Shown here: positions 36,309-46,076 of the stretch, in pieces | Position numbering within the stretch: the stretch's first letter is position 1 | Layout of the letters: each line of letters opens with the position of its first letter | Origin: an uncultured Planctomycetaceae bacterium | Lineage (GTDB): Bacteria > Planctomycetota > Planctomycetia > Planctomycetales > Planctomycetaceae | Reading direction: 5' to 3' | Length of the DNA stretch: 64,000 nucleotides | Assembly: GCA_937916515.1 (NCBI GenBank) | Contig: CALFSX010000153.1 | Span: 19,562-83,561, forward strand | Program-made: the position numbers and the translations under genes | The notes under the pieces: model-generated | Told to the model about the DNA's origin: nothing | Databases searched by the model: none | What the model saw: only the letters and a program-made list of their open reading frames with translations

Positions 36309-37679
36309 ATGCGACTGTTTATTGCGATAGCTATTTGCCTTCAGGTTGCTCCGACGCTTGCTCAGGAAGTCTTCAAGTACGAACAAAAAATTGATGCACT
36401 TGTTTCACCGTACCTGGAAAACGACAAAGTCAATGCTGTATCCATTGGTGTCATATCAAACGGACGAACATGGACAAAAAGTTTCGGCCGCCTGAACGAC
36501 GACGGATCGAAGGTGCCTGACAAAAACACGATCTATGAAATTGGATCGATCTCCAAGGTATTCACGTCTTTATTATTGGCCGAAGCTGTTGAAAGCGGTC
36601 GCCTGAAACTGGATGACCCCATCAGCACCGTCATGACGGAGCTTTCAAAGCACAACCCGACTGTCGGTAATTCAATCACATTCAAACATCTGTCGCACCA
36701 TGAGTCCGGACTTCCAGTGATGCCGGACAACTTAGACCCCGCGGATCCGACAAACCCATTCAACGGGTACGACCGCAAGATGCTCACGGACTACATGCTG
36801 TCCGTCAAACCCACCAGACAACCAAACGAAGCCTATGAGTATTCAAATCTGGCTGTTGGCCTGTTGGGCGATCTTCTGGCGCGGCAAAACAATGTCAGTT
36901 ATGAAACGCTGCTGAAAGAGAAACTGACCGCTCCTCTTAAAATGGCCGACACCGGGCTCGTTCTGACTCCCGAACAACTTCAGCGATTCGCGACACCTCA
37001 CAACGCCGCACTTCTTCAAGACAAGGCATGGGACTTTGACGCTCTGGCCGGCTGCGGAGCGATTCGCAGCACTGTTCACGACATGCTGCTGTTTGCAGAA
37101 GCTTCGCTAAACCCTCCAGACGGACCACTGAAAAAACCAATTGAACTTGCATGGAAACAACACAAACCCAGTAAGAATGGCCAGCACGCGATGGGGCTCG
37201 GCTGGATGATTGCTCTGGACGGTTCCACTCGATGGCACAACGGCCAAACGGGCGGCTACCAGGCCATGATGCTTATCAGTCGCCCAATGAAGTGCTCCGT
37301 TGTGTTGCTTTGCAATACCGCAGGTTCCGGAACGGACGCTCTGGCAGAACAGATCATTCAGACCGTTATGGGAATTGATGTACCACCCAAAACATTCGTC
37401 AAAGAATTCAAAGTAAAACCGGAAGTGGCCCAGCGTCTGGAAGGCAAATACCAACTTGCTCCAGGCGTTGTGATTACCGTGCAGGTCAAAAACGGTCGCA
37501 TGATGGCTCAATTGACGGGCCAGCAGTTTCTGGCATTGCTACCGAAAAGCGAAACTGAATGGAAATATCAACTGGTTGACGCAACTCTTAAATTCGAACT
37601 TCCGGATACGGGCAACAGCCCCAAAGTCACACTGCTGCAGGCTGGAAGAGAAATGCCGAGCCCGCGAATATCCGAATAG
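36309..37679 (+). CDS. Secreted serine hydrolase of the beta-lactamase (class C) fold
   Basis: This 456-aa protein has a signal peptide (about 1-18, MRLFIAIAICLQVAPTLA). The three catalytic motifs of the class C/penicillin-binding fold are present: SISK (Ser80, Lys83), YSN (Tyr178) and HNGQTGG (His310). A C-terminal domain of about 90 residues (from EFKVKPEVAQRLEGKYQLAPG) is lipocalin-like, as in several esterases of this group. Likely activities are esterase or D-aminopeptidase rather than antibiotic resistance. It follows the sulfatase gene closely in the same direction. Confidence 0.88.
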   Translation: MRLFIAIAICLQVAPTLAQEVFKYEQKIDALVSPYLENDKVNAVSIGVISNGRTWTKSFGRLNDDGSKVPDKNTIYEIGSISKVFTSLLLAEAVESGRLKLDDPISTVMTELSKHNPTVGNSITFKHLSHHESGLPVMPDNLDPADPTNPFNGYDRKMLTDYMLSVKPTRQPNEAYEYSNLAVGLLGDLLARQNNVSYETLLKEKLTAPLKMADTGLVLTPEQLQRFATPHNAALLQDKAWDFDALAGCGAIRSTVHDMLLFAEASLNPPDGPLKKPIELAWKQHKPSKNGQHAMGLGWMIALDGSTRWHNGQTGGYQAMMLISRPMKCSVVLLCNTAGSGTDALAEQIIQTVMGIDVPPKTFVKEFKVKPEVAQRLEGKYQLAPGVVITVQVKNGRMMAQLTGQQFLALLPKSETEWKYQLVDATLKFELPDTGNSPKVTLLQAGREMPSPRISE

Positions 37680-37744
37680 TCGAGGACAAAAATTTAAGCC
37701 TCCGCCAGAATCATATCAGCGGCGCCACACAGCAGAACTCAAGC

Positions 37745-38638
37745 CTATTCTGAATACGCCGCCTGCTGAATTTGCTGTGAGGACTGAGCGTCTGAGCCAA
37801 TTTCGTAAGCCCTCCAACGTCCAATCGCATGCCCACCGATAACACCGGCGACATAGCCAAACGGAAGGCTTCCTGAGATCACGTTGCCAACATACGAACC
37901 ATAGGCTGGGTATAGAATCTGATAGGCTTCTTGCTGAGCCTGAACATCCTGCGTCGTGTGGATATATCCCAACGCGTCTCCCGTTGCCCTGGCTTCGTGG
38001 TATAAGGGCACTCCCGGAATCAGGTAGGCGGCAGCATAAGTGCCTTTCCACTTTCTTCCTGCAAAGTCTTTGGCATGCCCTGCTTCGTGAATGGCGATCG
38101 CTGGAATGTCTGAATACAGATGAACCGTATTAGTGAAGGGGTTGAAGTGATCTCCACCGAAGACTCGCCCAGGAATCAGAGTTTCCCCCAACACAGACAG
38201 TGTCCCCAAAGTATAGCGCCATCCTGGACCAACAGATTTATTGGCCACAAGTCTGCGCCAGTCGTCGCCAGGATGATACTGGTTGATTCGGACCTTCACC
38301 GTCCCCAGACTATTGTCGCCGAGGTATTGAGCGATCGCAGACTCAGTGTCGGAGCCGATGTTGTGATTTTCGACACGATGGTCGAACAGCAGAATTTTAT
38401 TGGGAATGCCCCAGATCCAGCCCGCCGTGTCCAGAAACTTATTCGGTCGCCCTCGTTCAATCGGCGTTTGAGTAACAGCCGCCAGCTCAGCGCATTCTTT
38501 GTGCAGTTGAGCCGTGCCGTACGAATACGGTAACGTCGCGCAGCCACTGCAGCAGAAGCTAAACGCAGCGATCAATGTAACAAAGAAAGCAGCGTTTAAT
38601 AAACGATGGGGGGAGTTCAGATTATGGGTCATTCTCAT
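37745..38638 (-). CDS. Putative lipoprotein with HExxH metal motif
   Basis: This 297-aa protein has a lipoprotein signal (SFCCSGC, lipidated Cys33 likely). The centre contains AIHEAGHAKDF (His184, Glu185, His188), a zincin-like HExxH motif, and FGGDHFNPFTNTVHLYSD just before it. The C-terminus has a glycine-rich hydrophobic stretch (SLPFGYVAGVIGGHAIG). It may be a zinc peptidase or a metal-binding pseudo-peptidase at the outer membrane. I do not recognise the family. The start is ATG 38638 (38632 also possible). Confidence 0.7.
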   Translation of the reverse strand: MRMTHNLNSPHRLLNAAFFVTLIAAFSFCCSGCATLPYSYGTAQLHKECAELAAVTQTPIERGRPNKFLDTAGWIWGIPNKILLFDHRVENHNIGSDTESAIAQYLGDNSLGTVKVRINQYHPGDDWRRLVANKSVGPGWRYTLGTLSVLGETLIPGRVFGGDHFNPFTNTVHLYSDIPAIAIHEAGHAKDFAGRKWKGTYAAAYLIPGVPLYHEARATGDALGYIHTTQDVQAQQEAYQILYPAYGSYVGNVISGSLPFGYVAGVIGGHAIGRWRAYEIGSDAQSSQQIQQAAYSE

Positions 38639-39050
38639 GATCGCATATTGTTTTACGTAAGCGAAGCATTTCCAATACCAACGCTGAAGAGTGGGCTCAA
38701 GGACAAACGATTCTCTACATGACCTTCGACTTGTCATTCTCAAAGCAGCAGGCCACCTCAATGGTGACACAGCCTGCTCATTACGTGTTCTAGCAATTCC
38801 GAAAAATCTCAACAAGACGACTCCGGACGTGCAGCGATTTCACGATTGAGGTAGAGCTGCCAGCAAAAGTTGGAGAAAGTCCCCCCGAGAATGGAATGGA
38901 TCAATCCAGCAACGCACTGTCATGTGGCTCCGCTTCTCGAAATATCGCCGATCGAAAACAGTTGGTTGCCGCCACAAGCCTGAACGCTGATCGACAAGAA
39001 CAGCAAGTTGACTGTGTGCCAGTTGCTTAGTCAGCTATTCTGGTCGCACA
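38639..39050. other. Divergent intergenic region without a gene
   Basis: These 412 bases separate the lipoprotein gene (minus) and the ATP-grasp-like gene (plus). An open frame continues from the lipoprotein gene into this gap but has no start support. I see no strong promoter or hairpin. Confidence 0.4.
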
Positions 39051-40352
39051 ATGAAACTATTTATTCCCAACCTGAATTTTGAAGACGAGCTTTCCGCAAG
39101 GTCGTCGAAAATTAATCCACAGACTCAGGCGGCCATTGATGATCTGGCTCCCTTGATGGGATTGCTTGTTGATGCGGGAGATGCCGTTCTGGTTAATCTC
39201 AATGCGGTGCCGGATGACTTACCGAGCTGCCTGCAGCACGTGCGATTTGCCACAGCAGAGCAAATTGTTTCAGAACAGAAGTCCGTCGCAAAAATCGGCG
39301 ATCGAGAAATTGTCCCATGGGGCTGGACTTCTCGCATTTTGCAAACGGCCCAGACATTGAACACTGCGGTCAACAACGCTCCTGAATTGCATGTTGTGAA
39401 GCAGATCAACAGTCGCGCCTTCAGTGCCACGTTCGATGCCGTGCAGTGCAGCGATGAAAGCTCACTTCCATTCGGCAACGAGCGCTTCGGCAGGCTGTGT
39501 TTGACAATGGAAGAGTGCACAAACGCAATCAGAAAAATGGTTGCTGCACGCTACAGTCGCTGGGTGGCTAAACCGCAGCTTAGCAATGCCGGTCGCAATC
39601 GACTGCTGGTAACCGGCTGCGAACTCAACGACCAGCAGCAAGGTTGGCTGGCCAAACAAATCTCCCTGGGCGGCGTGTACCTGGAACCGTGGATTCAACC
39701 AATTTCGGAATGCGGACTTCAGTACGTAATTCACCCAATCACAACTGGCAACGGCGAAGTTTCAGCCAGCAACAGCTCGATCGAATTCATCGGGGCAACT
39801 CGCCTGATCAACGACGACGTCGGGCGCTATGCGGGCAGTATGATTGGCCTGGGCGCAGAATCGGAAACGCAGTGGGCTTCGTCAATTGAATACGGAATGC
39901 AGGTTTGCCTGGCAGCTCAGGCGGCGGGCTACTTCGGGCCACTGGGAATCGACAGTTTTCAGTTTCAAAACGCTTCAGGAGAACTGGGCGTCCGGCTTTG
40001 TAACGACGTGAACGCTCGGTTTACGATGGGGCGACTTGCTGTGGCGCTCAGGCAGAATCTGCAGGAAAACTACAGCGGACTTTGGTGTCAGTTGCCGGTT
40101 GCTCAGCAGCTTAATCGGCTCAAAACGAATAATTCTGACAGCATTCAGGAACTGATATCCGCAATGCAAAACGTTTTGACGGCGCAAGGCGAAAACGACG
40201 TATTTATAGAAAGGACAAGTCCGCTATCGATAAGTGGCCGCCCCGTGCGAACAATGACACTATTGATAAGTGGACCAAATCCGCAACAACTTCTGACGTG
40301 CCACACGACGCTTCAGCAATTTGTAAAACGTGCGTCGCCCGGAATTAAGTAG
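39051..40352 (+). CDS. ATP-grasp-like protein of unknown function
   Basis: This 433-aa protein lacks a signal peptide. Residues 160-330 look like an ATP-grasp fold: RWVAKPQLSNAGRNRLLVTG (nucleotide-binding strand), GGVYLEPWIQP, then GYFGPLGIDSFQFQNASGELGVRLCNDVNARFTMGRLA, in which Asp and Asn residues would bind metal. ATP-grasp enzymes join an acid to an amine or thiol via an acyl-phosphate. The product is unknown. The glycosyltransferase gene follows 57 bases downstream, so the pair may act together in making a cell-surface compound or a modified peptide (inference). Confidence 0.6.
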   Translation: MKLFIPNLNFEDELSARSSKINPQTQAAIDDLAPLMGLLVDAGDAVLVNLNAVPDDLPSCLQHVRFATAEQIVSEQKSVAKIGDREIVPWGWTSRILQTAQTLNTAVNNAPELHVVKQINSRAFSATFDAVQCSDESSLPFGNERFGRLCLTMEECTNAIRKMVAARYSRWVAKPQLSNAGRNRLLVTGCELNDQQQGWLAKQISLGGVYLEPWIQPISECGLQYVIHPITTGNGEVSASNSSIEFIGATRLINDDVGRYAGSMIGLGAESETQWASSIEYGMQVCLAAQAAGYFGPLGIDSFQFQNASGELGVRLCNDVNARFTMGRLAVALRQNLQENYSGLWCQLPVAQQLNRLKTNNSDSIQELISAMQNVLTAQGENDVFIERTSPLSISGRPVRTMTLLISGPNPQQLLTCHTTLQQFVKRASPGIK

Positions 40353-40409
40353 CCTGAAGCACAGCCTCGTCAAACACAAATATTCAAACGCAGAACTATT
40401 CGAGCACTC

Positions 40410-41243
40410 ATGCCTGAAGAATTGCAAAACAAGAACGTTCGCCCCTGGTCGACGGAATGGTACGAAATTCAGAAGCAGACACTTGGTGAATCCGCCTGTC
40501 GTCAGCTGGGATTTTATGCCATTCCTGACGACATGCGACTGTCCGTCGTCATCCCCGTTTACAACGAAGAAAAGACTCTGCGAAATCTGGTCGATCGTGT
40601 TCGCGAAGTGCCGATCAGAAAAGAGTTGATTCTGGTTAACGATTGCAGCCGCGATCTTTCTCGCGAAATCATGGAAGAACTACAGGCGGAATCAGAAGGT
40701 GATGATTTCAACCGTATTCGCACATTCCACCACGACGTGAACCAGGGGAAAGGGGCAGCCTTACGAACCGGCTTCAGCAATGTGGCAGGCAACATCGTCA
40801 TCATTCAGGACGCCGACCTGGAATATGATCCCAGCGAGTATCCTCGCCTGCTAAGACCGATTGTGGAAAACAAAGCAGACGTTGTCTATGGCAGCCGATT
40901 TCTGGGCGACCAGGCTCATCGAGTTCTCTATTACTGGCATTCGGTGGGAAATCAGTTTCTGACGTTTTTGTCGAACTGTTTTACCAACCTTAATCTGACG
41001 GATATGGAAACCTGCTACAAAGTTTTCCGCCGCGAAGTTGTTGACGAGCTGACTCCCAAACTTGTGCAGAATCGGTTTGGCTTCGAACCGGAAATCACCG
41101 CAAGAATGGCGAGACGACGTTATCGCATTTATGAAATGTCTGTCAGCTATTCCGGGCGAACATACGCCGATGGCAAGCACATCGGCTGGAAAGACGGTTT
41201 CAAGGCCATCTGGTGCATCGTGAGATTTGGCCTGGCAGATTAG
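40410..41243 (+). CDS. Glycosyltransferase family 2 (dolichyl/undecaprenyl-phosphate sugar transferase-like)
   Basis: This 277-aa protein has a 40-residue leader, then the GT-A core [42 protein letters not shown] and [11 protein letters not shown] (DxD at Asp134-Asp136), followed by SRFLG and [16 protein letters not shown]. This is the pattern of DPM1-like enzymes that transfer a sugar from a nucleotide donor to a polyprenyl phosphate. There is no membrane segment at the C-terminus. It lies directly after the ATP-grasp-like gene. Confidence 0.88.
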   Translation: MPEELQNKNVRPWSTEWYEIQKQTLGESACRQLGFYAIPDDMRLSVVIPVYNEEKTLRNLVDRVREVPIRKELILVNDCSRDLSREIMEELQAESEGDDFNRIRTFHHDVNQGKGAALRTGFSNVAGNIVIIQDADLEYDPSEYPRLLRPIVENKADVVYGSRFLGDQAHRVLYYWHSVGNQFLTFLSNCFTNLNLTDMETCYKVFRREVVDELTPKLVQNRFGFEPEITARMARRRYRIYEMSVSYSGRTYADGKHIGWKDGFKAIWCIVRFGLAD

Positions 41244-41426
41244 CGAGTGCGGCGAAATGAGTGAGAGGGCGGCCACTCACGGGTGGCACCTTCCTTCAGC
41301 GATTGCAACATGGCGTTCCATTTTCCGCCCCCAGGCGAGACGACGAACTTAATGTGAGTTGCCACACCCCGTCGCTGTGTGTCATGATTATCTGCGTTCT
41401 ACTTTCGCACCTGAAGGGATCGCACG

Positions 41427-42878
41427 ATGAATCGTTGGCTACTATCCATTTGCCTTAGCCTATTAGTGTTTGATGCAAACACTGGTAATTGTCAGGAAAC
41501 CTCAGCAGCAAAAATGCCGCAGGTGCTTAAAGCTGGCGCTGCCATCAGTAACATTACGCCGCCGCTTGGTGAACTGATTGTCGGTGGATGGCAGCCGTTT
41601 CCGGCAAAGCATATCCACGACGAGCTGTTTGCCAGATGTCTTGTGCTGGATGATGGCAACACTCGACTGGCCTTCGTTATTTGCGACAACGTCGGCATTC
41701 CGCGAGAAGTGTTTGATTTAGCGGGAAGCCAAATTGAAGAAGCAACAGGGCTGCTCAAAACTCACGTATTGATGGCGTCGACTCACACGCATTCAGCCAC
41801 AACGGCTCGCGGCCCCAGCAAAGTTATCTGGCAGGACGAACTGACAGACTATCAGAAATTCATCGCCAGCCGTATCAGTGACGGAGTCCAGATAGCGATC
41901 AACAATTTAGAACCGGCAAAGATCGCGTGGGGAACTGTTGATGAACCTTCGGAAGTCTTTAATCGACGCTGGTTTGTGACGGACCCCAATCTGCTGACAA
42001 ACCCGTTCGGCGAAACCGACAAAGTGCGAATGAATCCACCAGCGGGCAGTGCGTCGTTGTTGCGACCTGCCGGGCCAACCGATCCGCAGGTTTCGTTTGT
42101 GTCGGTTCAAAGCACATCCGGCAGGCCGATTGCCTTGCTGGCCAACTATTCTCTGCACTACGTTGGCGGTGTTCCCGTCGGTGACGTTTCGGCGGACTAC
42201 TTCGGATACTTTGCGAAGAAGATCGAACAGAAACTGGATGCCGGCGACCAGGAAAAACCTTTTGTGGGCATATTGTCCAACGGCACCAGTGGCGACGTCA
42301 ACAACATTAACTTTCAAACGAAAAGCGTCAGACGCGAGCCTTATTCAAAGATGCAGGAAGTTGCAGAAAAGGTCGCGGCTAAAGTTTACGAAGCTCACCA
42401 ACAACTAAACTTTACAGAACACGTCACGTTGGCAGCGGAAACGTTTGAGCTACCTCTGAATGTTCGACAACCAACACCGGAAATGCTCGAACACCTTGCT
42501 GCCGCAACTGCAAGCCAGCCGGTCGATGCGAAACGCCAAAGCAAGGAACAGATTTATGCAGAGCGACTTGCGAAACTAAAGGATGCTCCGGAATCAATCA
42601 CTGTTCCATTGCAGGCATTTCGAATTGGTGAACTTGGCATTGCGGCCATCCCGTTCGAAACGTTTACAGAAATCGGCCTGGAACTAAAACAGCGAAGTCC
42701 ACTGAAACAAACATTCACCATCGAACTGGCCAACGGATCGTTTGGGTATCTGCCAACACCCGAACAACATTTACTGGGCGGCTACGAAACGTGGCTTGGG
42801 ACAAACTTTGTAGAGCACAAAGCATCTCGCAGAATTACCGAAACACTGCTTCAACTATTTGCAAAACTTCAGCCGTGA
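41427..42878 (+). CDS. Neutral/alkaline ceramidase-like secreted hydrolase
   Basis: This 483-aa protein has a signal peptide (about 1-22, MNRWLLSICLSLLVFDANTGNC). The family N-terminal pattern follows: KAGAAISNITPPLGELIVGGW, HDELFARCLVLDDGNTRLAFVICDNVG, the zinc motif STHTHSA, and later NYSLHYVGG and SNGTSGDVNN. It covers only the N-terminal catalytic domain; full ceramidases are about 700 aa. Planctomycetes carry many such proteins, and their substrates are not necessarily ceramide. ATG 41427 follows AAGGGAT. Confidence 0.85.
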   Translation: MNRWLLSICLSLLVFDANTGNCQETSAAKMPQVLKAGAAISNITPPLGELIVGGWQPFPAKHIHDELFARCLVLDDGNTRLAFVICDNVGIPREVFDLAGSQIEEATGLLKTHVLMASTHTHSATTARGPSKVIWQDELTDYQKFIASRISDGVQIAINNLEPAKIAWGTVDEPSEVFNRRWFVTDPNLLTNPFGETDKVRMNPPAGSASLLRPAGPTDPQVSFVSVQSTSGRPIALLANYSLHYVGGVPVGDVSADYFGYFAKKIEQKLDAGDQEKPFVGILSNGTSGDVNNINFQTKSVRREPYSKMQEVAEKVAAKVYEAHQQLNFTEHVTLAAETFELPLNVRQPTPEMLEHLAAATASQPVDAKRQSKEQIYAERLAKLKDAPESITVPLQAFRIGELGIAAIPFETFTEIGLELKQRSPLKQTFTIELANGSFGYLPTPEQHLLGGYETWLGTNFVEHKASRRITETLLQLFAKLQP

Positions 42879-43122
42879 ATCAGAAAGCTCAACGACTTCA
42901 CACTTCAACTGCGACGTTGCGCTACAAATGCAATGCGTTCTGTGTGGCCCGCTGAAATGCTGACGCGTGAAAATTCTGACCTGTCCTCAAACCTGCTTGC
43001 CAAAAACATGGCTCTTTCACTACCTCCCTGCGTTCAGACCGGAATATGGGGCAAATAGGAAGTGCGGGAACGCTATTCACGGGTAACATTTTTTCGTGGA
43101 CGGTTTCAAGTTTGACAGGGTT
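42879..43122. other. Gene-free sequence before the structured leader
   Basis: No gene is visible between the ceramidase-like gene and the leader elements that begin at 43123. TTGACA at 43112-43117 lacks a -10 at a proper distance. Confidence 0.35.
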
Positions 43123-43218
43123 TGATCTAAACTGCCCATCAGACATGGAAGCCACTAAGTAGCGGCTTCTGCGGCACGAAACCAAATTTAGATCAGTCAG
43201 GACGACTGACGGATTTTT
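43123..43218 (+). promoter_or_regulatory. Structured leader with possible attenuator ahead of the citrate-synthase-like gene
   Basis: TGATCTAAA (43123-43131) pairs with TTTAGATCA (43187-43195) and encloses a GAAGCC/GGCTTC hairpin (about 43148-43169). TCAGTC (43193-43198) pairs with GACTGA (43204-43209) and is followed by CGGATTTTT, like a terminator. The two structures share 43193-43195, so they could exclude each other. The gene start is 72 bases further on. I do not recognise a known riboswitch class. Confidence 0.4.
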
Positions 43219-43289
43219 GCCGTTCGGAGTAGTAGTCGCTGCCGTAACACGCAGCAAATTCGGAATGGAATCCGAGAAAGGACTCTGCC

Positions 43290-44456
43290 ATGGAGCATTC
43301 ATCACCCGCTCCGCATCTGGTGAACGGACTTCGCCAACTGCTATCCAACGTTCAATCGAATCCGGAAGTTGATCATTCCGGATTGAAGGGGCTGGTTTGT
43401 GGAGAGACCGACCTGATCGGTTTCCACAAAGATGGTGTTGAGTACTGCGGTATCAACGTTGCTGAATTGTGCGACGAAGGTTCCTTTGAAGCAGTTGCCT
43501 GGTTACTGCTGAATCAAACATCAGCCGATGCAGAGCAGCTAGCCGATATCTGCTCCATACTTTCCGAATCCGCTGTTGTTGATCATCCGGCTGCCAGCAC
43601 AATTTCCTGCATTCCATTGCAGACTCGCCCACTGGATCTGTTTCCGTTGTGCGTGTCACTTCTATCTTGTTTCGACCCGACTCCAGGCGACAGCGACCTG
43701 GCCGCATCTCAGTCGCAATTTTGGCGAGTCCTTTCGCAACTGCCCGTATTGCTGCACGTTGCGTTCGGTGGCAAACTGATCGATGGAAGAATCGCTCCGT
43801 CCGGCGAAGGAGCAATGACATATGCCGGCCAGTTGTTGCAGGTGCTTCGACAGGATAGCCGACCACCTACGGCTGCCGAAGAACACGCGATGAATGCCGT
43901 GATGATCTGCGAATGCTTAACTGAAATGCGTCCTGCTTGTTTCTCGGCTCGTTTTTTTGGCAGTGCGGTTAACGACGTTGTGGCAGGAGTTAAAGCCGCG
44001 TCGTCTATGTTTGTTTCGCAGCTTCGAAACGACCCGTTTGCATGGACGGCCGCCAGGTTGCAGGAATTCGAATCGCCGGAAGACGCCGAAACATGGCTGA
44101 AGTCTCGAAGCCAGCAGGCAATGCCATTCGGGTTTCAGTCCAGCCAATCAGATAGTCGCGCGAAGCTGCTGAAGAACCAATGCCGCGAGCTTCTGGGGGG
44201 AATTGACCAGATCGTGATGGAATCCAGCGCCAGTCGCCTGGAAACGGTACTGGCCCGTGAAGGACAATTTCCGACCACAGATTGGGCGGCCGCTCGAGTT
44301 TTAACGATGTTGAACGTGCCGGAAGATCGTATTTCTCTTGCAATCGGCATTGCCCGAATGGTTGGCTGGGCGGCTCAAACAATTGAACAGCACGTGTCTG
44401 GCATCAAACTGCTGCCCAGCCTACGCTACGCTGAAAGTTCCGATTCAGGGATGTAG
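43290..44456 (+). CDS. Citrate-synthase-like protein with degenerate active site
   Basis: This 388-aa protein follows the citrate synthase fold from GLKGLVCGETDL and SFEAVAWLLL to a C-terminal IGIARMVGWAAQTIEQ. The first catalytic His is kept (His199 in EEHAMNA). The second, normally in GPLHGG, is absent: the region reads ASSMFVSQL at about 237-245. The GFGHRVYK segment has become GFQSSQS (281-287), although the catalytic-type Asp288 remains in SDSRAKLLK. Citrate formation is therefore unlikely; a regulatory or other role is inferred. ATG 43290 has AGAAAGGA upstream. It is preceded by a structured leader. Confidence 0.75.
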   Translation: MEHSSPAPHLVNGLRQLLSNVQSNPEVDHSGLKGLVCGETDLIGFHKDGVEYCGINVAELCDEGSFEAVAWLLLNQTSADAEQLADICSILSESAVVDHPAASTISCIPLQTRPLDLFPLCVSLLSCFDPTPGDSDLAASQSQFWRVLSQLPVLLHVAFGGKLIDGRIAPSGEGAMTYAGQLLQVLRQDSRPPTAAEEHAMNAVMICECLTEMRPACFSARFFGSAVNDVVAGVKAASSMFVSQLRNDPFAWTAARLQEFESPEDAETWLKSRSQQAMPFGFQSSQSDSRAKLLKNQCRELLGGIDQIVMESSASRLETVLAREGQFPTTDWAAARVLTMLNVPEDRISLAIGIARMVGWAAQTIEQHVSGIKLLPSLRYAESSDSGM

Positions 44457-44623
44457 GCAAATTAACAAAGCCTTCAGATCTCTGGTTGAGTATCCTGCAC
44501 AGAGCAATTTCGCGGGTTGGTAAATCCACGGCGAACCGAACTTCTGTTTTCTGCTGTCGCCGCCGCCAGAACGCGGTGCAGCAACTCTGATTTCATACTG
44601 TATTTCCGGCTTCTGTTTTCAAT

Positions 44624-46012
44624 ATGTCACACGCATTCCAACAATGTATCCATCCAGACTGCCAGACAACTTACGACCTGGGGCAGATCCTTACTGCCTG
44701 TAAAAAGTGCGGCAGCTTGCTGGATATTCAATACAACTGGGATCGCGTCAGTGTCCCGTCCAGCATGAAGGAATTCGAAAAACGCTGGGCCAGTCGGTTG
44801 AACCCACTGGACTTCAGCGGCGTTTGGAGATTCCGAAACCTGCTGCCGTTTCCCGCCGATTCCGACATTGTGACGATCGGCGAAGGGCAGACCATTCTGC
44901 AAAAGAATGACCTGCTGGGTGCGAAGATTGGAATGAACGCCGACAGTTTGTTTCTACAGTACGAAGGTCTGAACCCTTCCGGCAGCTTTAAAGATAACGG
45001 CATGACGGCCGCATCGACTCACGCAAAAATGGTTGGCGCCAAAATCACAGCCTGCGCTTCAACAGGCAACACCAGTGCATCGCTGGCGATTTACGCGGGG
45101 GTGTCCGGGCTGTTCAAGTGCGTGGTATTTGTGGGCAGTGGCAAGATTGCTTACGGAAAGCTGTCGCAGGCCCTGGACTACGGCGCCACAACGCTGCAAA
45201 TCAAGGGAGACTTCGACGACGCATTGGCTCGCGTTCGCGAACTGTGCGACCAGCACCCAATTTATCTGTGCAACAGCGTGAACCCGTTTCGACTGGAAGG
45301 CCAGAAGACGATCATGTACCGCATCATGGAAGGTCTAGGCTGGGAAGTACCGGACTGGATCGTGGTGCCTGGCGGAAATCTCGGCAACAGCAGTTCATTC
45401 GGAAAAGCGTTTATCGAACTGAAGCAACTGGGACTGATCGATCGCGTGCCTCGACTGGCGATTATCAACGCAGCGGGAGCCAGCACTCTGGATCAACTGT
45501 TCAACAGCGACGAACTTCGCTGGAACGATGGCAAGAACGACTCCGACCTGATTCGCAACTATTACGAAGTGATGGACAAAGAAGACCAACGCGCCAGCAC
45601 GTTGGCTTCTGCTATCGAAATCAATCGACCAGTCAATCTTGTCAAAGCGTTGCGAGCACTATCGTTTTGCGATGGCGTTGTGCGAAGCGTTTCTGACCAG
45701 CAAATTGTAGATTCGCGAGCGATGATTGCCGCCACCGGATTCGGCTGCGAACCCGCCAGCGGTGCGACCATCGCCGGGCTGCAGATGCTGCGAGAAGAAG
45801 GCGTCATTGCCGCCAGTGATCGAGTCGCCTGTGTTCTGACCGGGCACCAGCTGAAAGACCCGGATCTCACGGTGGCCTATCATACGGGCGATCCGAAAAA
45901 ACACGAAGAGAAGCTGCACCCTGCTGGCGTTTTCGAAATGCCTTATGCCAACCCACCCATCGTTGTCGAAAACGACGTTGCCGCGATTGTGTCGGCATTG
46001 GGACTGGGATAA
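44624..46012 (+). CDS. thrC: Threonine synthase
   Basis: This 462-aa enzyme begins with a zinc-ribbon (Cys8, Cys13, Cys26, Cys29), then the fold-type II PLP core with Lys123 in [31 protein letters not shown], and [16 protein letters not shown]. It converts O-phosphohomoserine to threonine. The zinc-ribbon form is the long variant seen in several bacterial groups. ATG 44624 was chosen because CxxxxC follows at once. No other threonine-pathway gene is adjacent; a threonine dehydratase-like gene lies 9 kb away. Confidence 0.9.
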   Translation: MSHAFQQCIHPDCQTTYDLGQILTACKKCGSLLDIQYNWDRVSVPSSMKEFEKRWASRLNPLDFSGVWRFRNLLPFPADSDIVTIGEGQTILQKNDLLGAKIGMNADSLFLQYEGLNPSGSFKDNGMTAASTHAKMVGAKITACASTGNTSASLAIYAGVSGLFKCVVFVGSGKIAYGKLSQALDYGATTLQIKGDFDDALARVRELCDQHPIYLCNSVNPFRLEGQKTIMYRIMEGLGWEVPDWIVVPGGNLGNSSSFGKAFIELKQLGLIDRVPRLAIINAAGASTLDQLFNSDELRWNDGKNDSDLIRNYYEVMDKEDQRASTLASAIEINRPVNLVKALRALSFCDGVVRSVSDQQIVDSRAMIAATGFGCEPASGATIAGLQMLREEGVIAASDRVACVLTGHQLKDPDLTVAYHTGDPKKHEEKLHPAGVFEMPYANPPIVVENDVAAIVSALGLG

Positions 46013-46076
46013 CCAGCCGCCGCCAAACTGCTCATCCATTCCAACTGTGCCCGCGACAATGCGTCGCTGAAAAAAT

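Noticed and set aside
36309..37679. Antibiotic-resistance beta-lactamase
   Set aside because: The fold and motifs are those of the wider class C/esterase group with an extra lipocalin-like domain; nothing points to antibiotic hydrolysis.
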